A stretch of 64,000 nucleotides of DNA, taken from NCBI RefSeq assembly GCF_000182925.2, contig NC_026504.1, positions 5,456,001 through 5,520,000 on the forward strand, in the 5' to 3' direction. Source of the DNA: Neurospora crassa OR74A (Eukaryota > Ascomycota > Sordariomycetes > Sordariales > Sordariaceae). The notes under the pieces were generated by a model. That model worked only from the letters and a program-made list of their open reading frames with translations. It made no database searches and had not been told where the DNA came from. Shown piece after piece: positions 59,963 to 64,000 of the stretch. Made by a program: the position numbers and the translations under genes. The first letter of the stretch is position 1. Each line of letters starts with the position of its first letter.

Positions 59963-62900
59963 ATGGCGCCCAAGAAGAAGGGAAACAAGAAGGCCAACGA
60001 TGACTGGGAGGCCGAGCTGGGCGAGTCCATCGCCCCCGTCAACAACAACGGCGCCGATGCTGCTGCCGCCTCTCCCGCTGCCGCCGACGACGAGGCCGCT
60101 TCCGGTGGTGGCGGTCTGATGGAGAGAATGCGCAAGGCCAAGGAGAAGCGCAAGAAGAAGGGTCTTGCCGACGACTGGGAGGCTGAGCTGGGCGAAGACG
60201 CTCCCGGCGCCGAGAAGCCCGCTGCCGCCGAGCCCGTCCCCGATCTGTCGGCCAAGGTCGCCGAGGAGGCCAACCTCGACGACGAGTTCGCTCTCCCCGA
60301 GAAGAAGGGCAAGGGTGGCAAGGGCAAGCAGCAGCAGCAGCAACAGAAGGCTGCTCCCGCCGCCGCCGCCAAGAAGGACGAGGATGCTGCCGATGAGGAT
60401 GGCCCTAGGGTGTTGACCAAGGCCGAGAAGGAGAAGCTCAAGAAGGAGCGTGAGAAGCAGCGCAAGAAGGAGCAGGTGAGTACCCAGTCATTATCACTAT
60501 TACCCACTAATGACTATACATACATCAGACACAAACGGAAGACTAACAACAACTTCTTTTCACTAAACAGGCTGCTGCTAAGAAGAAGGGCACCACACCC
60601 GCCGCCGCCGCCAAGGCCGAGCCCGCAAAGGAGGAGAAGAAGGCCGAAACCCCCAGCCCCGTCTCGACCCCCGCTTCCACTCCCGCCCCCGAAGCCGCCG
60701 CCGGTGGCAAGAAGAAGAAGCTCCCCGCCCACCTGCTCGCCCTCCAGAAGCAGCAGGAGGAGCTGCGCCGTCGCCAAGAGGAGGAGGCTAGGCTCCTCGC
60801 CGAGGAGAAGGCCAGGATAGAGGAGGAGGAGCGCGCCGCTGCCGAGGAGGCCAAGCGCAAGGAGGAGGAGCGCGCCCGCAAGAAGGAGAAGGAGAAGCAG
60901 AGGATCGAGCAGCTCAAGAAGGAGGGCAAGTTCATGACCAAGGCCCAGAAGGAGGAGAAGGCCCGCAACGAGAGGAAGCTGCAGCAGATGTTGGCGGCCG
61001 GTATCAAGGTCAACGCGCTCGAGGGTGAAGAGTCCAAGAAGAAGCCTGTCTACGACGACAAGAAGAAGAGGGCTGCTAACAAGAAGGTGAGTCTGTCCGG
61101 GATTCTTGCTACAATTACGGTATACTATGGACGGCGCTAACCAGTGTCTACTTGCTACAGAAGGACGAGGAAAAGGCTCTCGCCGAGGCCGCTGAGCGCG
61201 CAAGACTCGCCGCTGAGGCTCTGGTCAAGGAGCAAGAGGAGAAGGCCCGCATCGAGCGCGAGAAGGCCGAGAAGGAGGCTGCTGCCAAGGCTGAGGCCGC
61301 CAAGGCCGCCGCTGAGGACAGCGTCGACGAGGACTGGGAGGCCGCTGTTGCCTCTGACAAGGAGGATGTCAAGGACAGCTGGGACGCCGACTCCGACGAG
61401 GAGGAGGAGACCAAGAAGGAAGAGACCAAGAAGGAGGCTTCTAAGCCCGCCGCGGCCAACGGCAAGACTCAGGCCAAGAAGGAGGAGTCCGAGTCCGAGT
61501 CCGAGTCTGAGGAGGAATCTGAAGAGGAATCTTCTGAAGACGAGGAGGCTACCGCCAGGGAACTGGAGGAGGCCCGGAGGAAGAAGGAGGCTGCCGAGCG
61601 CCGCGAGAAGGCTCACCAGGCCGCTCTGGCTGCCAGGTCTGCGGACAACCTCCGCTCGCCTATTTGCTGTATTCTTGGTCACGTCGATACTGGTAAGACG
61701 AAGCTGCTCGACAAGATTCGTCAGACCAACGTCCAGGAGGGTGAAGCCGGTGGTATCACTCAGCAGATTGGTGCCACTTACTTCCCCGTTGAGGCCATCA
61801 AGCAGAAGACGCACGTCGTCAACAGGGACGGCAAGTTCGAGTTCAAGGTTCCCGGTCTTCTTATCATCGATACCCCCGGTCACGAGTCTTTCTCCAACTT
61901 GCGTTCGCGTGGTTCTTCGCTCTGCAACATCGCCATCTTGGTTGTCGATATCATGCACGGTCTCGAACCCCAGACTCTCGAGTCCATGAGACTGCTCCGT
62001 GAGAGGAAGACGCCCTTCATCGTCGCTCTCAACAAGATCGATCGTCTTTACGGCTGGAAGAAGATCGAGAACAACGGCTTCCAGGAGTCGTTGGCCCTCC
62101 AGAACAAGGCTGTCCAGAACGAGTTCAAGAACCGTCTCGAGCAGACCAAGCTCGCCTTCGCCGAGCAGGGTTTCAACTCGGAGCTCTTCTACCAGAACAA
62201 GTCCATGGCCAAATACGTCTCCTTGGTCCCCACCTCTGCCCACACCGGCGAGGGTATCCCCGACATGTTGAAGCTCATTGTCCAGCTTACCCAGGAGCGC
62301 ATGGTTGGCTCTCTCATGTACCTCTCCGAGGTCCAGGCTACCGTTCTCGAAGTCAAGGCCATCGAGGGTTTCGGTATGACCATCGATGTCATTCTCACCA
62401 ACGGTATCCTCAGGGAAGGTGACCGCATTATCCTATGTGGTACAGAAGGCGTCATCAAAACCAATATCAGAGCCCTGCTCACGCCCGCGCCGCTCAGGGA
62501 ACTGCGCCTCAAGTCGCAGTACGTTCACAATAAGGAAGTCAAGGCCGCTTTGGGTGTCAAGATCTCTGCCCCCGGCCTCGAGGGTGCCATTGCCGGTTCC
62601 CGTCTGCTTGTCGTCGGCCCCGACGACGACGAGGACGATCTCGAGGACGAGGTCGAGGCTGATCTCGCCTCGCTCTTCAGCCGTGTCGAAAAGTCCGGCC
62701 GCGGTGTCTCCGTCCAGGCCTCCACCCTTGGTTCGCTCGAGGCCTTGCTCGACTTCCTCAAGGAGTGCAAGATCCCCGTCGCCAACGTCGGTATCGGTCC
62801 CGTCTACAAGCGTGATGTCATGCAGTGCGGTATCATGTTGGAGAAGGCTCCCGATTATGCCGTCATGCTCTGCTTCGATGTTAAGGTCGACAAGGAAGCG

Positions 62901-63524
62901 CAGGAGTATGCCGATCAGCAGGGCGTCAAGATCTTCACTGCCGACATCATCTACCACTTGTTCGACTCGTTCACCAAGCACATGGATGAGCTGCTCGAGA
63001 AAAAGAAGGAGGAGTCCAAGCTCCTCGCTGTCTTCCCTTGCGTGCTCGCTCCCGTTGCCGTCTTCAACAAGTCTGGTCCCATTGTTATCGGTGTCGATGT
63101 CGTGGAGGGTCAGTTGAAGATCAACACGCCCATTTCCGCCGTCAAGACGAACCCCGTTACTGGCGCTAGGGAGGTCATCGATCTCGGTAGAGTGTATGTT
63201 CCTCCTTTTTTTTTTCCCTTTCACCCCATGATCCTCCTCTCCATGACATGATCACTAACTGATTCATGCAAATGTAGTACCTCCATCGAGCGCGACCACA
63301 AGCAGATCCCCGTCTGCAAAAAGGGTCAACCTTCCGTCGCCATCAAGATTGAAATGGGCGGCAACCAGCCCACGTACGGCCGTCATCTAGAGGAGAAGGA
63401 CATGCTCTACTCCAAGATCTCGCGTGCCTCGATCAACTGCCTCAAGGAGTTTTACCGCAAAGACGTGACCAACGACGAGTGGCAGCTGATTATCAAGTTG
63501 AAGCCCATGTTTGACATTGCTTAA
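59963..63524 (+). CDS. eIF5B: Translation initiation factor eIF5B
   Basis: Exons 59963-60475, 60571-61086, 61161-63193 and 63278-63524 give 1102 residues. eIF5B is the GTPase that joins ribosomal subunits at the start codon. The N-terminal half (about 510 residues) is Lys/Glu/Ala-rich with repeated DDWEAELGE and EEDWEAA-like acidic motifs and long charged helices. The GTPase has G1 GHVDTGKT (516-523), the switch region [14 protein letters not shown]3 DTPGHE (from 580), G4 NKID (634-637) and a G5-like SAHTGEG. Domains II-IV follow, ending [14 protein letters not shown]. Introns are 95, 74 and 84 nt with GTGAGT or GTATGT donors; two lie in the disordered N-terminal half. The last joins GRV to TSIERDHKQ. 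The antisense frames here are shadows of strong codon bias. Confidence 0.97.
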
Positions 63525-64000
63525 ACCAACAACCACTATCTAAGTGGTAGGTAGGTAAGTAGGTCAGAGGTGGGAAGGTGGAGACCGTTGGGGGAAGCAG
63601 AAGATGGGGATTTTATTATCATCATGGTCATGGTCAAAAGGCATACATGGACATGAGCATGGACATGGACATGGATAAAAATGAGAATGGAGAATGAATG
63701 ATGCCACATGGATGGTGGAGGGGGAGGTATTGGTGGGGGAGGCATAGGAATATAGGCAAGGCAGGGAATGGAAACACAAAATTACTGCATTGCTGGTTGA
63801 TGGATCGATGGATGATGGTCTTGGGAAATTATAGTATGTCTTGTCTGTATGTACGTTTATGAAGGTTTGTTTTCTTAGTTGCACTAGTAGGTATCATAAA
63901 AGGATGTTTGATTTGATGGGTTAGTAGTTACTTGTACTGGTCCTGTTCGTTCCCATTCGTCGTCATCGTAGTCGTCGTAGTCGTCGTCGTCGTCGTCGTC
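63525..64000. other. 3' region of eIF5B and CGT repeat at the window edge
   Basis: Includes the eIF5B 3' UTR, GTAG repeats (63546-63560), a GGACAT repeat around 63648-63675, and a CGT/AGT repeat (63958-64000) that continues past the edge. The CGT repeat could be the coding tail of a neighbouring gene, but there is not enough sequence to tell. Confidence 0.5.

Noticed and set aside
61155-62243. 362-codon minus-strand open frame
   Set aside because: Antisense to eIF5B, with Leu-rich repeats that mirror Glu/Lys codons; no independent features.
62433-63224. 263-codon minus-strand open frame
   Set aside because: Antisense shadow of eIF5B domains II-IV.

Overview
The window looks like nuclear DNA of a filamentous ascomycete (Sordariomycete), most likely Neurospora. 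The evidence is many short introns (about 50-100 nt) with GTANGT-type donors, CTAAC/CTAAT/CTGAC branch sites and YAG acceptors, C-ending codons in highly expressed genes, long intergenic spaces full of microsatellites, and recognisably fungal proteins (DASH subunit Ask1, Erg5, Rrn7, Eaf7, GARP subunit Vps52). I saw no tRNA, rRNA, CRISPR array, transposon or virus-like element, and no obvious AT-rich RIP-mutated block.

Layout. 1-4821 is non-coding with large CAGA and TTCC repeats. 4822-6298 (minus) is a C2H2-type transcription factor. 6299-23130 is an exceptionally long stretch (about 16.8 kb) without a convincing gene; it is rich in simple repeats in its right half. 23131-34965 holds five compact genes: GCP6-like gamma-tubulin complex protein (minus), EAF7 of NuA4 (plus), ASK1 of the DASH complex (plus), a mitochondrial-type rhodanese (minus) and ERG5 C-22 sterol desaturase (minus). 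34966-39311 is intergenic but holds a possible decayed gene near 36.4-37.3 kb. 39312-39695 is a small Ser-rich protein. 40343-47422, all on the minus strand, holds a YIPF1/2-type Golgi membrane protein, the ubiquitin-L40 fusion, Pol I core factor Rrn7 and eIF5A. 48934-63524 holds VPS52 (plus), a TBC-domain Rab GAP (minus), a large MMS1_N/DDB1-like protein (plus) and eIF5B (plus).

These are mostly housekeeping genes: spindle and microtubule (GCP6, ASK1), chromatin (EAF7), sterol synthesis (ERG5), Golgi and endosome traffic (YIPF, VPS52, TBC), and ribosome production and translation (Rrn7, ubiquitin-L40, eIF5A, eIF5B). They do not form an operon-like pathway, although the Rrn7/L40/eIF5A trio sits together on one strand. 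Exon structures were worked out by hand from reading frame and splice signals.

The most unusual structure is in the ubiquitin-L40 gene. Its start codon is split by an intron, and the rest of the start lies in a 7-nt microexon. Other points of interest are a GC-AG intron in GCP6, a stop-free 69-nt intron inside the EAF7 domain, a tandem TAG/CAG acceptor in eIF5A, a recurrent CCTAGG-centred palindrome in the intergenic DNA, and the 16.8-kb gene desert.
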